Part shown: positions 23,501 through 35,831 of the stretch, in pieces
Layout of the letters: each line of letters starts with the position of its first letter
Position numbering within the stretch: the stretch's first letter is position 1
NCBI GenBank assembly: GCA_028095005.1
Contig: CM051460.1
Location: 190,643,742-190,707,741, forward strand
DNA length: 64,000 nt
Source of the DNA: Rhynchospora pubera
Taxonomy: Eukaryota; Streptophyta; Magnoliopsida; Poales; Cyperaceae
Reading direction: 5' to 3'
Notes under the pieces: model-generated
Database searches by the model: none
Told to the model about the DNA's origin: nothing
Seen by the model: only the letters and a program-made list of their open reading frames with translations
Made by a program: the position numbers and the translations under genes

Positions 23501-24541
23501 CACATTGCTCAACTTACATCGCCTTCCATTGGCTTGCTCAAGCTCAACATCACCAACTCCAAGAATCTTGCATGGCCGACTATCACCAAGATAGACATTC
23601 CCACCATCTACATCCTTATAGTTGACAAAATAAGAACGATCCGAGCAAATGTGGAATGATGCACCCGAATCCAATACCCAAACATCCATGTTCTCCTTCT
23701 CGGAACTTGTCACACTTAGAGTCACCGCATCTCCAATCTCATCGGAAACTATACTTGCTTCACCATCTTGCTTCTTCTCTTTTTGCTTGCCTTTCAAGAG
23801 AGGACAATCTCTCTTCAAGTGCCCTTCATTCTTGCAATGCCAACAAGAAAATTTTCGGCCTTTAGACTTTGATCTTCCTTTGCCTTGAGAACCACCTTTC
23901 TTACCCGAGGAATTGCCCCTAGTCACCGGCCGTCCCCTATCAACCGTCAATGCCTCACTAGGCCCGGTTTCCAATTGAGTTGTGGCCTTCCTAGTTTCCT
24001 CATTCATCAATGAAGCAACAACATCACTCAATTTGAATTGGTTGCCCATTGTGTTTGCAACGGTAGTCACAAGAGTATCCCAACTTGTAGGCAAAGAGCT
24101 CAAAAGTAACAAGCATAAAACCTCCTCATCAAGGTTTACCTTCAAGGACTTCAATTGAGCCGCAATTGAGTTGAACTCACTTACATGCGTTCTCATTGAA
24201 ATGCCATCCTTCATTTTCAAGAGAAATAACCGCTTCATAGCATGCATCTTGTTTACACCCGAAGGTTGCTCATATGATCGCTCCAATGTGGTCCAAAGCT
24301 CATGAGCGGTCTTACATTGGTAGACATCAAACAAGATAGATGGTGAAATACACGGCCTTATAGCCGCCAAACACTTCCGATCTAGTAACTCCCATTCATG
24401 ATTCTCCATATGAATAGGTTGTGCACCCGGTCCCATCAATGGTAAATCCAAATCCCTTACCACCAAGTAATCTTGCATTAGCATTTTCCAAATTGGCCAA
24501 TTGCTATCATTCAACTTCTCAAATTTCATAGCTTTTTCCAT
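20597..24541 (-). pseudogene. Gag-pol polyprotein of copia element 2, one in-frame stop
   Basis: The frame opens at the ATG at 24541; an upstream non-ATG extension is not needed. Order: gag, CCHC knuckle CWHCKNEGHLKRDC (about residue 230), protease D-S-G (about 289), HHCC (about 418) and integrase, RT with YVDD (about 995), then RNase H with SSTESEY. A single TAG at 21515-21517, shortly after YVDDML, stops the chain at about residue 1008. The same frame continues at once through RNase H to 20597. Everything else looks intact, so this is a lightly damaged copy. Confidence 0.9.
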
Positions 24542-24642
24542 TCTATCACTACTACACGTGTAACCACCGAAATACACAAGAACTTAGACCTACACCAATC
24601 CAAGCCTCAAACTCCTATTCTCGACACCAACGAGCCAACACT

Positions 24643-24653
24643 CTCTGATACCA
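24643..24653 (-). other. Primer-binding site of copia element 2
   Basis: TGGTATCAGAG on the minus strand, two bases from the 5' LTR, complementary to initiator tRNA-Met. Confidence 0.85.
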
Positions 24654-24655
24654 GT

Positions 24656-25186
24656 TGTTGGGACACGCTCTCAGGTGCCTAGGCACAGCGAAAGCCAAGT
24701 AAACAAGGAGGTAGTAATTTCGACAAACACGTGACGGGCATAAAACAATACCCGCTAAAACAAAGCTATGATGGTAACACTTGAGAACCAAACAACAATA
24801 GCACAATCAAGCATAAGAAAATAAAGTAGAGACACAAGATTTTACGTGGAAACCCGAAAGGGAAAAAATCACGGGAGCGATCGGTGCAAATCCACTAAAT
24901 CAAGAATTTCTTACAAGTACATGGAGATCATCAAGCTATCAACCTTCCTCTCTCTCTCACTCACACTCTCACTCACTATTTGAGGTGGAATTAACAAGAG
25001 ATACAAGAAAAATAGCAAATCCTAGATAGCTTCAAAGAGGGAGACGGAGAGCTCACGTACAGAGAGACCTTTTGTTTTCAGCGCATACGAGAGAGTCCCC
25101 TTCTCTCTGTTGCTACGCACCCCTTTTGTTTTCGTGTCCATACGGGCCTCTTTGGGCTACGGCCCAATTTGGCTTCGTACACAACA
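24656..25186 (-). repeat. 5' LTR of copia element 2
   Basis: 531 bases, about 2% different from the other LTR, mostly by C/T and A/G changes. It drives transcription of the minus strand. Confidence 0.95.
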
Positions 25187-25634
25187 GAAGACAGGCTTTT
25201 TTTTAACGCCGATGGTGATGTATTGCTGCTTTTGAATAAATTAAATCCAAAACAGAGGACATATCATCAGGCATCTATTATTCAATAAATAGATTCTTTC
25301 GAGATTTAACATAAATTACAAATAAGAATTTTAATCGTGCATATCGTTTAAATTCGCCAACCAGGAGGCTTGAAAGATATTAGGATCAGCAAATCTAGAC
25401 ATCAAATGTAGATAATTATTGAGTGTCTTTGTAATATTTTGAATTTAAAACGTAATTAATTTTGATTTGACTCGAGTCCAAGCTACACAAAGAGGAGGGA
25501 GATAAAAAAAAAATACTAATTATCATAAAAAAATAATAAACAAAGAAGGAAAGGCATCCAGTTGGAATGAGCTCACGTAACGACAGGTAGCGTCAGCAAA
25601 TCAACAGCATTATAGCGTTTTCTTCCAGCACGAG

Positions 25635-25921
25635 TAGGGGTGTCAACGGAAGCCGTTTCGTCGTTATGCCGTCACGTTATCGGTCAGTGGAACTGTAAGT
25701 GACACCGAAAATTGTGACGTTTTGATAATGGAACGGCAAACGAAATGGATAGTGGAACGGAATAGCACATGCCGTTTATTGAAATCGTATATTTTGTACA
25801 TGCCGTTTAATGAAATGGTAAATGGAACGGCAAACGAAACGCCGAAATTGTGCCGTTTCGTTAGTGGCACGGCAAACGGAACACCCTGTTCCGTTGCCAC
25901 TTACCACGTTAGGCACCCCTA
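25635..25921. mobile_element. hAT-type non-autonomous element 1
   Basis: 287 bases with termini TAGGGGTG...CACCCCTA and an exact 8-bp duplication AGCACGAG (25627-25634 and 25922-25929). The inside is packed with short CCGTT/AACGG-type motifs in both orientations, probably subterminal transposase-binding repeats. It is noncoding. Confidence 0.9.
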
Positions 25922-25954
25922 AGCACGAGGTAGGTTGTTTTAATGCAATATTGA

Positions 25955-27235
25955 ACATAACCCCCTTCAAACTTTGGCAATTGGAATATATCCCTTACAA
26001 ATTTTGCAACTGGAAATAACCCCTATATTCTATTTGATCAACTTTTTTAAATTAAAATAAATTGTGTTTGAGAGAATATGACATAAATACCCTTGTTTTA
26101 AATCTCTGCCCATTTTATTATCTTCTCATTTGTTCCCTTCCTCTGGTACCATTAAAAGGGACATGCGAGTATGAGACATCCATTTTGTTGTTTATGAAAA
26201 TAACATATTTCTTTCTAAATCCCTAGTCTCTCTCTGGCAAAGATATAGTTCATCTTTTTCACTTTTTTCTCATTTTTTTTTTTCTAAAAGAAAGGCCAAC
26301 AAAGCAACAATAAAGGAATTCTCTTTCTTTCACCAGTTTTTCTTCACGGGTTTGTATTAAACAATCATATATTTTTTTTTTTTTGCATATTGTTTAAAGA
26401 AGTCTAATACAGAAATATGAGTAGAGGTCTAGTGGACAACAGAACCCTCGGAAAAGTAGTATCGGTATACCCGTTGCTCTCTAAAACCTCAAATTTTATA
26501 ACAATTTGAAACTCTAGATCAAATTCTATGTTCGTATAGCAGTCAAAGCCAATATTCGAAACTGGATTCGTTTTTTGCATTTTGTAATATAATACAAATG
26601 GTAGCTGGTCATGAGGTTTCATTAACTAGTTACTGACTGCTTTTGCTGACTGCATCAAATAACATTATTTATTACACTTTTAGGTTCCATTTGGATAGGT
26701 GTGGGAAGAAGGGAAGAAGGGAAGAAGTGGGAAGAAGTATTGAGAAGTGTGTAACTTTGTGAAGAGTTTGAATTGTTTATAATTTTTTTTCTTCCCTTCT
26801 TTCTTCTTCTCAACGCATCCAAACGGTGCCTTAAGTATGCTCGTGTCTATTTAGTGTCGTTGTATGCTATCCTCATGTATGGTCATGCATACTTAGTTCT
26901 AGCTAGCAATGAAATCCACCTTCTAATTCTAATTGTGTATTCAATTCATTCATTATACATGGCATTAAGTAATGCGAATGCTATCTCTAGTGTAGTTAAT
27001 GGAATATAAAAAGGCATTTTTAGTATGAAATACAAGAGGCGTTGGTGGGAGGGGGGAAATGAAAAGATCGAATGGCATTTCTGTCATATGCTTTCAAAAA
27101 TAATTTATTTTAATAAAAGAATGTTGAATTTAATCAAAAGAGGTTATTCCATGATCAAAGAGAATACACGGGTTATTTCCAACTATCAAAGTTTGTAGGG
27201 GTTATATACAATTTTGCAATTTTAAATACCTCTTT
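25955..27235. mobile_element. Decayed Mutator-like element with long inverted ends
   Basis: The left end (about 25955-26130) and the reverse complement of the right end (about 27060-27235) align over roughly 170 bases, sharing blocks such as TGGAAATAACCC, TTGATCA and ATTAAAATAAATT. No coding capacity remains. Long, imperfect inverted repeats suggest a Mutator-like element; the target duplication could not be fixed. A MITE lies inside at 26683-26830. Confidence 0.55.
26683..26830 (+). mobile_element. PIF/Harbinger-type MITE, copy 2
   Basis: 148 bases, very similar to copy 1 in the body. Terminal repeats are GGTTCCATTTGGAT and ATCCAAACGGTGCC, with TTA on both sides (26680-26682 and 26831-26833). 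Confidence 0.9.
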
Positions 27236-28117
27236 GAAAATTCCGTTGCAACCCTCTTTCAATACGACGGACAAAAGCATAATAAGCAATTCATTTTCAC
27301 ATATTCTTGTATGGAAGCTGTGATCGAGTAAGCTTGCTTGAGTTTATTGGTTTTCAAGTGTATTCCAGGATTGTTCCCAATCTGATCCAAAATTTATTGA
27401 GGGAAAAAAAGGAAATCTAATCCTAAAAAAATTAAGCATGGTTGGAAAAAAGCACATCGATCGGGGAGGTTATTTACTTCTTTATAGGCTTCTCATTTTT
27501 TTTTCCCGTTTTTTGAAAGGATGGAATAGCGATTCAGTTAGCAATTACCATGCAGGGATGGAAAGTATTATCAAGCTGCCAACTTTTTTAATTAATTATC
27601 CACTCTAAATATTATGTTTCTAACTAATACCAAGCAATGCCTTTCTGCATTGCAAATTTAGATCATGTATGTTTTTTGCCTCTTCTAAAATGGATACTCT
27701 CTTTAATTGACAAAACCGGAGGAACTTAACCTGGAAAGGTGCCAATAGACAGGGAGGAAAGTTAATTTTAATAAGTTGGGAAATTGTTTGTAAGCCAAAG
27801 AAATCTGATAAATAGAGGCGTTGGACCTCAAAGTCCTTAACCAGACACTACTCTCCAAGTGGCTCCGAAAATGGTTTATAGTGATCAATCTTCTAATACC
27901 AGGCAAAGTCTTGCAAGCCGCGGGATGGGGGTTCAGCTTCTAGATGCCTTTGATTTTGGTAGTCATTAAATTTTTGTTTCTTTTGTTTCTTCTCTTGGAA
28001 AAAGAGGAACATATTTAACAGAGAAGTTCGAGATGCGTGTCCCCTCCAAATTTTTTTTATCAACTTGATCTGGGAACTCAAAGCTGTTATACATCTCGTG
28101 AGAATAACCATTTTTTA

Positions 28118-28135
28118 GGGGGGGGGGGGGGGGGG
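28118..28135. repeat. Poly(G) run of 18
   Basis: An uninterrupted G homopolymer in AT-rich DNA. Its length may be unreliable in the assembly. Confidence 0.8.
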
Positions 28136-29441
28136 AAACAATATCTGGTGGGTAAACTGATTTGCGATGCAAAGGATTATTGATAAAGTTATTATTGGTA
28201 AATTTAATAAGTAAAAATGACAAGTAGGTTTAGGAATGAAATAGACCTGCTAAAGTTTGCCAGTCCCAAAATTTACATAAAATTTATCAGACTACACTTG
28301 AACAAATGAACCGTCAACCCTTTTTGTTTTTCATTGAATGAAGCATCAATTTGTTTGTATAGTTGAGTGCTAATCTAAACAACCAATTGATGTAGCATAT
28401 ATAAAACTTTAGTTCTAATGAATTGCATATGTGTCCTTATGTCAAGCTGCTAGTAGTTTAATGTCAATTTTGATTGCTTGAGACGTCTAATCTAATTTTT
28501 TTTGGAAAACCCAAAATATCTTTCATATAACAGTCAATGAATCATTATGGCCTTGATCTAAATGCTTTTTATGCGGGATTTCATTTCAATTCATTTTCAT
28601 TTAAATTGATTCCTCATGATTTCATTGGATCTAATAGCATAGAAATTCCAACCAAACGACACCAAATCCATTCATTTTGATAAAAAAATTTCAAATGAAA
28701 TGAAATGATACGACATTTCATGGTTAAAAAAAAGAAAGATTTTGATCGGGGCCTATGTGTTGTTTAGCTCTGTTTGCAACAGTAGCAGACAATTAGTTTA
28801 GAATGATATGCAGAGAGGTTGGCTTCACTGTTAGCTAATATCAACCATCATTGGGATGAGAACGTCTAAATAAAACTTGATTGAAATATTTTTCTTCTCT
28901 TTCCCGAAAGTAAATAATTGATTGAATTATTGCCTTAAACCAGGTAAAGGGTTCTGGTTTACGTTTGAATTCCATGGTTAGGCAAAAAACGATGAGTCCG
29001 GATATCTGTACTGTGTCAAAATTGACCAAATACCTGTTCAAACCCACTTGGAGAGCATGAAAGAGAACGAATATAAAACAAAGGCAGCCCACTGATACAA
29101 TTATAGTATTATATATTTATATGATAATCTGATGACGAAAGAAAACTAAGCTTTTTTCTTCCACAAAGTAACAAAAGAGAACTTGTATTCATCCTCTATT
29201 GGGTCAGATATTTTAATGGGTGCTTAAGAATATGATTATGTTTCAATCAATCTATCAACCCATCTATCAAAATATCAAAATATTAAATAAATAAATAAAA
29301 GAGACCACACAATTGGACCTCAATTTAACAAGTTTACAAATATGCACGTTATCTGGAAGATTCAATTGTAACTTTCAAGTCCCACTGAATATTCAGCTTT
29401 CAGCATATGCAATTTTGATTGGTTATAGAGATTCAAATTGA

Positions 29442-29457
29442 AGAGAGAGAGAGAGAG
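29442..29457. repeat. (GA)n microsatellite
   Basis: Eight GA units downstream of the bZIP gene. Confidence 0.7.
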
Positions 29458-29914
29458 CACCCTAAGGAGAATTATCAATGCATATAACAAAAATATTACA
29501 ATTACATTAAAAACCCACTTAATAATACATTCAGTCTGTTACATTAAAAACCCACTTAAAAACATTCAGTCTGTTACAACTTACAAGTCACAAGCATCAC
29601 AAATCAAAATAAAACAACACCCAAGATTTTCAAACATTAAACAACAGCTCTAGACCAGCCATGCATATAAACCTATCTTAAGAGCCGTACTGCAAAATAG
29701 ATTCCTCCATGAACAACCCCAGAAGCAAATTTTATCACCCCCTTTATGCACAAGCCAGTACTAATATATTGGGGCATTCAATTTGATTTCAGGTATCATT
29801 CGACCAAAACAGATTAATTTATCAGAAACTGACCAGACAAACCCTAATCAAACAAAATAGAACACATTAATAAGCATACAAGCCAGTTAGGCTATTGCAG
29901 AGATATGGTTTAAT

Positions 29915-30439
29915 TCAGAATTGAACCAGGTTGGCAGCAGCCATGACAGGCGGGACCGCTGGAACTTGCCATGGGTTCAAGTCAGCGGTTACTGGGAAAT
30001 CAGGTCCAGAGATGGAACCCATCATAATTGGATTCAGACCTGGCAGCTGCCATGGATTCATGAATGGGACGGGCTGAGACCCAGGCATATCTTGTATATC
30101 CATGGATACTCCCATGAACTCTTCATACATCCTTAAAATAGAGTTCAAGGATTGCAGCCTCTCAGCCAGCTCAGCATGCCGTGCCCGCATGACCTGGTTC
30201 TCCTTCTCCACCATTATGTACTGCTGGGATGTCAGGTTGAGTCTCGCCTCAATATCAGCATTATCAGCCTTAAGGCGGGCCGCTTCTGCAATAAGGGTGT
30301 CTAGGTGCATCTGTTTCTTCACGCGGGACCGCCTGGCAGATTCCCGATTGGATTGCATCCTCTTCCTTTTCCTGTCATCAGAGACTAGGGAGTCTTGCTC
30401 GGGGCTCGAGTCACGGCGAATTGGGGGAGACAGAGACAT
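29915..30439 (-). CDS. Group S1 bZIP transcription factor (bZIP11/44/53-like)
   Basis: 174 residues, intronless as is typical for this group. The basic region is RKRKRMQSNRESARRSR, with the invariant N-x7-R at N31 and R39. It is followed by heptads at L49, L56, I63, V77, M84, L91 and L98, forming the zipper. The C-terminal third is Pro/Met/Trp-rich with two NPWQ(L/V)P motifs. Family knowledge: S1 bZIPs heterodimerise with group C bZIPs, bind ACGT-type boxes and control amino-acid and sugar responses in low energy. A conserved leader peptide (30567-30650) supports the assignment. Which S1 member it is cannot be settled here. Confidence 0.93.
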   Translation of the reverse strand: MSLSPPIRRDSSPEQDSLVSDDRKRKRMQSNRESARRSRVKKQMHLDTLIAEAARLKADNADIEARLNLTSQQYIMVEKENQVMRARHAELAERLQSLNSILRMYEEFMGVSMDIQDMPGSQPVPFMNPWQLPGLNPIMMGSISGPDFPVTADLNPWQVPAVPPVMAAANLVQF

Positions 30440-30566
30440 ATTATTTATTTCAAAAATTGGGTTTATTGTATTTCTAATTTGGAACTTTTTAGAGGAAGAA
30501 AGTAAGATTTTGGCACTAATTTGGAATTTATCTGAGTATTACTAAGCTAACTAAAGGAGATGCAAT

Positions 30567-30650
30567 TCATGAGACAGCATAGAACCAGTAAAGGAAAGCT
30601 ACTGAGAAGGAATGGAGGAAGATGAAGCGGCGCAAGGAGGATATTTTCAT
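30567..30650 (-). CDS. uORF encoding sucrose-control-type peptide
   Basis: A 27-codon frame in the leader of the bZIP gene. Its C-terminal end is SVAFLYWFYAVS followed by stop, with RRF and LHSFS ahead; this matches the conserved C-terminus of the S1 bZIP uORFs. Family knowledge: this nascent peptide stalls ribosomes when sucrose is high and so represses translation of the bZIP. It ends 127 bases before the main ATG, and I see no other ATG in between. A minimal eight-codon uORF (30662-30688, another frame) ends 11 bases before it. Transcription across both is assumed. Confidence 0.88.
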   Translation of the reverse strand: MKISSLRRFIFLHSFSVAFLYWFYAVS

Positions 30651-30689
30651 AACAGCAAAGATTATTCTTGAACTTTGGGGTAATACATG

Positions 30690-33341
30690 AAAGGAAGAAA
30701 TTGAACTACAAAAGGTTACAAATTTGGGGTTTTTTAACAACGGAATGGAAACTCCTGAGGGTCTCTAGATCTGATTATGGCAGTACAAATAGAGGATTTG
30801 GGGCAGTTTGGTGGTAACTAATTTGGGGATTTGGTTGTATTTATCGAGAATCACAAACCAAAACCTAGAAATATCAGATCTATATTACCAGAAGAACGAT
30901 CAATTGCGAAATATGGAGTAAACAGATAGAACTTATTACCAGAAAAAAGGAGATCTGAAGAGAAAGAGAATGGGTTGTTACTTAGCTGGGGAAGCAACGC
31001 GTTGAAGGCCTTTGATTGAAGAGAGAGAGAATGGTGGATTGTAGAAATGTGAAAGGATCTTTTAAAATGTTCAATTAGGGGTACTTTCGGGATTTAGAAA
31101 AGTAGACATGCTAAGCGGGGCCGACCAACTTCGTACGAAAAAAACCTCCCAGCGAAAAGAATTTTTAATTGCACCAGGATTATCTACTCTTTTTTACATT
31201 CGATTACACGGGAATTTATTATTGGATACGATTAGTCATTTTTTGCTGGTAGTTGGTGAAGTGCTGATGTGTCGATTATTTGTAGTATGATGTAGAAATT
31301 GTTGGGGACTAGAATATTTCGGAGAATCAAAGTGGATCTCATCTTCTGTGCAAAGGAGTAAAGGGTTTTGGAAAGCTTGATTGGGCCAAGTGGCACTTTT
31401 GAACTTTGGAAAGAGGCTTTGAAAGTTCCAGCTGTACAATACCGCTTCAAGATTTTTCTTTTTAAATTTTATTATTTTTTTGAAGATAATATTTTACTAT
31501 GTCAGTATGTTGTGCCCTTGACCTATATGTTCAATTAAATTATAATTCCTTCAGAACAAAGAATAAACCCCTTCTACCCAGGAAAAAATGATCCCTCCGC
31601 ACATGAAGAGCACTTCATTTGTCTGAAACATTGCTTTTACGCGTATACAGCAATAAAAAAACGATAGATATTTTTACACATAATAATATTGAATTAGTCC
31701 GTATTTGACGCCACAGAAAACTATTTTTGTGAGTTCTGCATAATTGTCTAATTTCTGTTTTGAAATAGTATATTAATTAAATCAATATTATTTCGTTAAA
31801 AAAAAATTCCGTTGAAGTTTTGTTCCATCCAAGAATAGGACAAAAGATTTTAAAGATATTTGTCTTGCTAGAAGTATTAAATTTGTACAATAATCTAATC
31901 TCTGCAGGTGGCTCTTCTTTACGGAAGAAATTGACTGTTTTTGAAATATTGAAATCTGACCTAAGACCAGAAGTCGAGAACAGTTCGTTTTATTTTTTTA
32001 ATTAAGAATTAGAGAAAAAATTTTCCATAACAAGTAGCCATAAACTAGGGGCACCATGGTCTTTTACAAACGAGGTAACAAAGGAATATTCCAGGTATAT
32101 CCAACAGCTATTAATTTATTGTCAAATTACCGTTTTGTATGTTCATGGATTACCGTCATTTGTCACTCATACTTATGTAAGTGGAATCAAATGATGATTA
32201 ACACTTGTTTGAGATTGAGTTGGAAGGTTCTAAGTAATAATATACCGGCTCTGCAATTTATGAATCGATCAACTTGCATAACAAAATTATTTATATACCG
32301 GATGCATGATCCCGGATTTCTAATCTTCATAAATAAACAGGATTAGAGATAGAGACTTATAAATGATATGCTTGTATTTTTATTTAACGTCACCTCATGC
32401 GTCAACTATTATGTGAGTCGGAACGTCCTGATTTGGCTGATTTTTAGTTAAAATTGACACGACACGTCATGCCACGTCACACGACACGTACAATTATGTA
32501 TAATCATAGCACGCATGTTTGTTTTAAATTTTCCATAACTTCAATTATTGTTTTCAATTGTATTGGATCATCACAATAAAATCCAAAGTAAAAATGGAAG
32601 ATAATATTGTGAACAATTGATTTTTCAATATTCTTTCTATCAATGAAAATTATTTTATTTCGAATAATTGTCATTGTTTCTATTTATCGAATTGTTAATC
32701 ATTACGATACGTTACGTGAATTATGATGTCATAGTCCTAATTACGCACATAATCATCGTAGGATTTTACTTTTTGAATATACTTACTAAGAAAGTCAATT
32801 TATCCAGCCTAGTCGGGCAGGTATCCCTGCCCACAATTATGCTGCTAATTCAATGAAAGAATAGACATCCACATTTTCCCAAAATGCCCATTGCAAGTCA
32901 AATGAACGTCAAAACATTCTTCTAATTTTGGTCAAATGAAATTTACTAGATGTCTAAGTTGTACACAATTAAGACCATCGTAAAATGAACGAATTAAATG
33001 TCTATGATGCAAGCAAGCGTGGAACTCCCACATTTTGTGGTTTTGAAATATTACAAGTACATCCGAAATCCTTAACCCCGCACCATCATCTAATTATATT
33101 TTTATCCACTTATGTTTAAAAAAAATAAGTGTGTATTGTATAATAATATGGTATGTGTCGTAAAATTATCCTGTGTGTATATTTTATGGGTGATTTAGAT
33201 AACAAACTTAAAGTTAAACTTGCAAAAGTATTCTACAATAATCAAGTGCGTGTTATGCAATAAGAAAGATGCATTAGAGGAAACATGAGTCCAACACAGA
33301 TGTTCATAAATTCATAATTCTGCGTCTCTATTGCTTTCTTA
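30690..33341. other. bZIP promoter side and intergenic DNA
   Basis: The first 300-400 bases are likely the rest of the bZIP leader and promoter. Beyond that the DNA is AT-rich with no supported gene. Short open frames near 32056-32346 show no family resemblance. Confidence 0.4.
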
Positions 33342-33483
33342 AGGTGCGTTTGGATAGGTGTGGGAAGAAGTGGAAAGAAGTATTGGGAAGTGTGTAACTT
33401 TGTGAAGAGTTTGGATTGTTTATAATTTTTTTTTATTCTTCTTCCTTCTTCTTCTTCTTTCTTCCAACGATCCAAACGCACCC
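33342..33483 (+). mobile_element. PIF/Harbinger-type MITE, copy 3
   Basis: 142 bases with the same body as copies 1 and 2, lacking one GGGAAGAAG block. Termini are AGGTGCGTTTGGAT and ATCCAAACGCACCC. TTA is present on the left only, so the right flank has changed. Confidence 0.85.
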
Positions 33484-35323
33484 AGAGAAAACTTCTTCAA
33501 TTTCCGATAGAAATAGAAGAGGAATAAACTATATGTGTATTTTCTACAGCTTATATATGCTTCTTTAAATAAATGATAAAAAATTTAGAAAAAATAAACA
33601 TGCATTGAGAGAGGCTCGAGAAACAAGTCCGAAATTTTCAGAACGATTGTTAACAATTAAAACATGTTTGACTAATAAAAAACGTCAGGAACGGCTGTCA
33701 ATAGTGAATAATTTAATCTAATTTACAATTGCAAGGTACTGGGTAGATAATTTTTCATGATGCAATGAATAACTATGCACTATCGGTGCACTAAGAGGTT
33801 CATGAAACAATGCTCATCCGATTTATTGAAATTTATGTTAATTTATTTTACTTCTAAGTTCTAATTGATATCGAAGTTAAATCTGGTCGGAAATATTAAT
33901 TTTACAATAAACATGTTCCTGTATTCAGTAAATTTTGTGAATGAATATATTTTTTTTAACTAAAATTTAAAACTCAGCCCCACTTGGACTTGGCCACTTT
34001 ATATACTTTTTGATGGGCCACTTTATGTACTTACAATAACTCTTAATTTATAAGGACGTGAAACTTATCTGTGCATTTTGATTTTTGACTTTAGAGATTC
34101 TAGAATTATGCTTGCTTTGAGTTTTCAACCAAGGGATAATTAAAAAAAGTAATACAGAGGCTAAAAGTGGGCGGGCTCGTTGTCCTCCCTTCTTTAGTTT
34201 TACGATTTATTATGAACGAAATTCTAAAAATTTATGAGAACCTATTTCAAAATCCATATATTATTCTGGTGATTTTTTTTTATTTAAAGCAGTAAGACTT
34301 CAAATTACATTCCCGCAAGGAAAAGCTAGGTAATTAAATATACGGCATTTTTAGAAAAAGAACTCTGAAAAAGAGAAACGTGAATCTTGTTTGACTTATG
34401 AAGCAGTTTATTTTGGGACAGAATCTTAGTATTTTTCACTTCTAAACTTTCCTTCGGAATTAAGTAAAATTGTTGTACGAAAAGCCAGATAAGAGAAGGA
34501 AACACTATAGGCGGCATGCTACTTCATCCCACATGCAATTGCTAGTTTTGTTCTGTTTCTAATTTAAACAATTAAGGGTATTTTGAAAGGCTGGTTGATT
34601 GATTAATTATGTTTAGACCATATCATGCGTGTGGATCGGTGTTTTTCCCCCAAAAAATACTATACGACCCCAACTAGCAGCATAACAACGCATACTTCCT
34701 AAATCTTTCAATTTTTCTGTTGCTTTCAAAACCCTCTGCTGCATTTTACTACAAGTTTATATTGCACTAGGTTGTTATATTTTGCACAAGTATCTACTGT
34801 CATAAAATTGGGAAAAAAAAGAGGCATATAATATAAAAAAAGTTTAATTATAGAAGATTTAGAAACGCATCTTGAGTGAAAATTATGGAATAGAAACTCA
34901 AATTGGGTTTTATGGATATTTAATTTTGAACAAAATTGAGAAGTTTTGTACTTTAAGAGAGACGACCTTCAAATATCTCTACACAATATTTTAGAAATTC
35001 CAGATAATTACTATCTAGTGATCTCTATAAAATTATGTAAGATTTTTCAGTTTTTAAAAATGACAATCTAAATCTATAATTTTTTTTAAAAATTCATCGT
35101 ATGGACTTAAAAAAATTTCAACTAAATAAATGGCTACTCCTGTTAAAGATGCACACTTTAATGAACAAATAAACACTTTATACTTTAGAGTTCAGAGAGA
35201 TAATCAACTAATTACTTCATACTCCATCTGGTAAAAAAAATAAGAAGAAAAATAATTCGTGATATATATGGATGTATCAGCGTATATTGAAGCATCTGTT
35301 GATTGAATTTTTTTTTTTAATCT

Positions 35324-35338
35324 CCCCCCCCCCCCCCC
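35324..35338. repeat. Poly(C) run of 15
   Basis: An uninterrupted C homopolymer, mirrored in kind by the G run at 28118. Confidence 0.8.
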
Positions 35339-35802
35339 ACCTCCCCCCTAAACTGAAGTAGCATCAATAATTTGATGTGTTCTTTATTTTTGAAAAAAAG
35401 TAGACCTTGACGTGAGAGACGCTTTAGGGACGATCATTTGGGTTAAGTATAATAAATTCAAAATACGCACAAGGCATAAGGGGATATTACGACGAAAAAA
35501 AGAAATAAAAAGATGCACGATGGCATGATACATTCCACAATTACCTTTCTTGAGGCCAATAGCTTTTTCTCTTTAATATTTCCTCAAATATCATGCTGTT
35601 GTCGGCCAGAGATAATTTTTTTTTGAATTTGAATATTGTAATAATATAGTGGAAGTTCTCTGTTTGAGTTGTTAGAGAGGGTGAGAATTTCGACCTGAAC
35701 TCTTTGCAATTGCCAATTGGCCATATCAAAATCTTCATTAGATTTTAATTTGCGATTAATGACATGTTGACTAGATGCCAAACGGCAACGAAATAGGTAT
35801 CA

Positions 35803-35831
35803 ATATTATTATTATTATTATTATTATTATT
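35803..35831. repeat. (ATT)n microsatellite
   Basis: About nine ATT units. Confidence 0.8.

Larger units (their letters stand above)
19968..25186 (-). mobile_element. Ty1/copia LTR retrotransposon 2 (Tnt1-like)
   Basis: A complete minus-strand element with 531-base LTRs (TGTTG...CAACA) and a 5-bp duplication GAAGA (19963-19967 and 25187-25191). The primer-binding site TGGTATCAGAG lies two bases inside the 5' LTR, and a purine tract (GAGTGGGAGGT) abuts the 3' LTR. I count about 11 differences between LTRs (2.1%), so it is clearly older than copia element 1. The gag start (KFEKLNDSNWPIW) and pol blocks resemble Tnt1/Tork elements. Confidence 0.95.
27236..29914. other. Noncoding region downstream of the bZIP gene
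   Basis: No supported gene. It contains an 18-base G run (28118-28135), a decayed MITE-like stretch near 28560-28740 and a (GA)n tract at 29442-29457. The right edge should hold the bZIP 3' UTR. Confidence 0.4.

Noticed and set aside
30102..30545. 147-codon plus-strand open frame
   Set aside because: Antisense of the bZIP coding sequence; the minus strand has the basic region and zipper.
35803..35831. Repeat array as a CRISPR-like structure
   Set aside because: A simple ATT microsatellite; no spaced repeats exist in the window and the DNA is plant nuclear.
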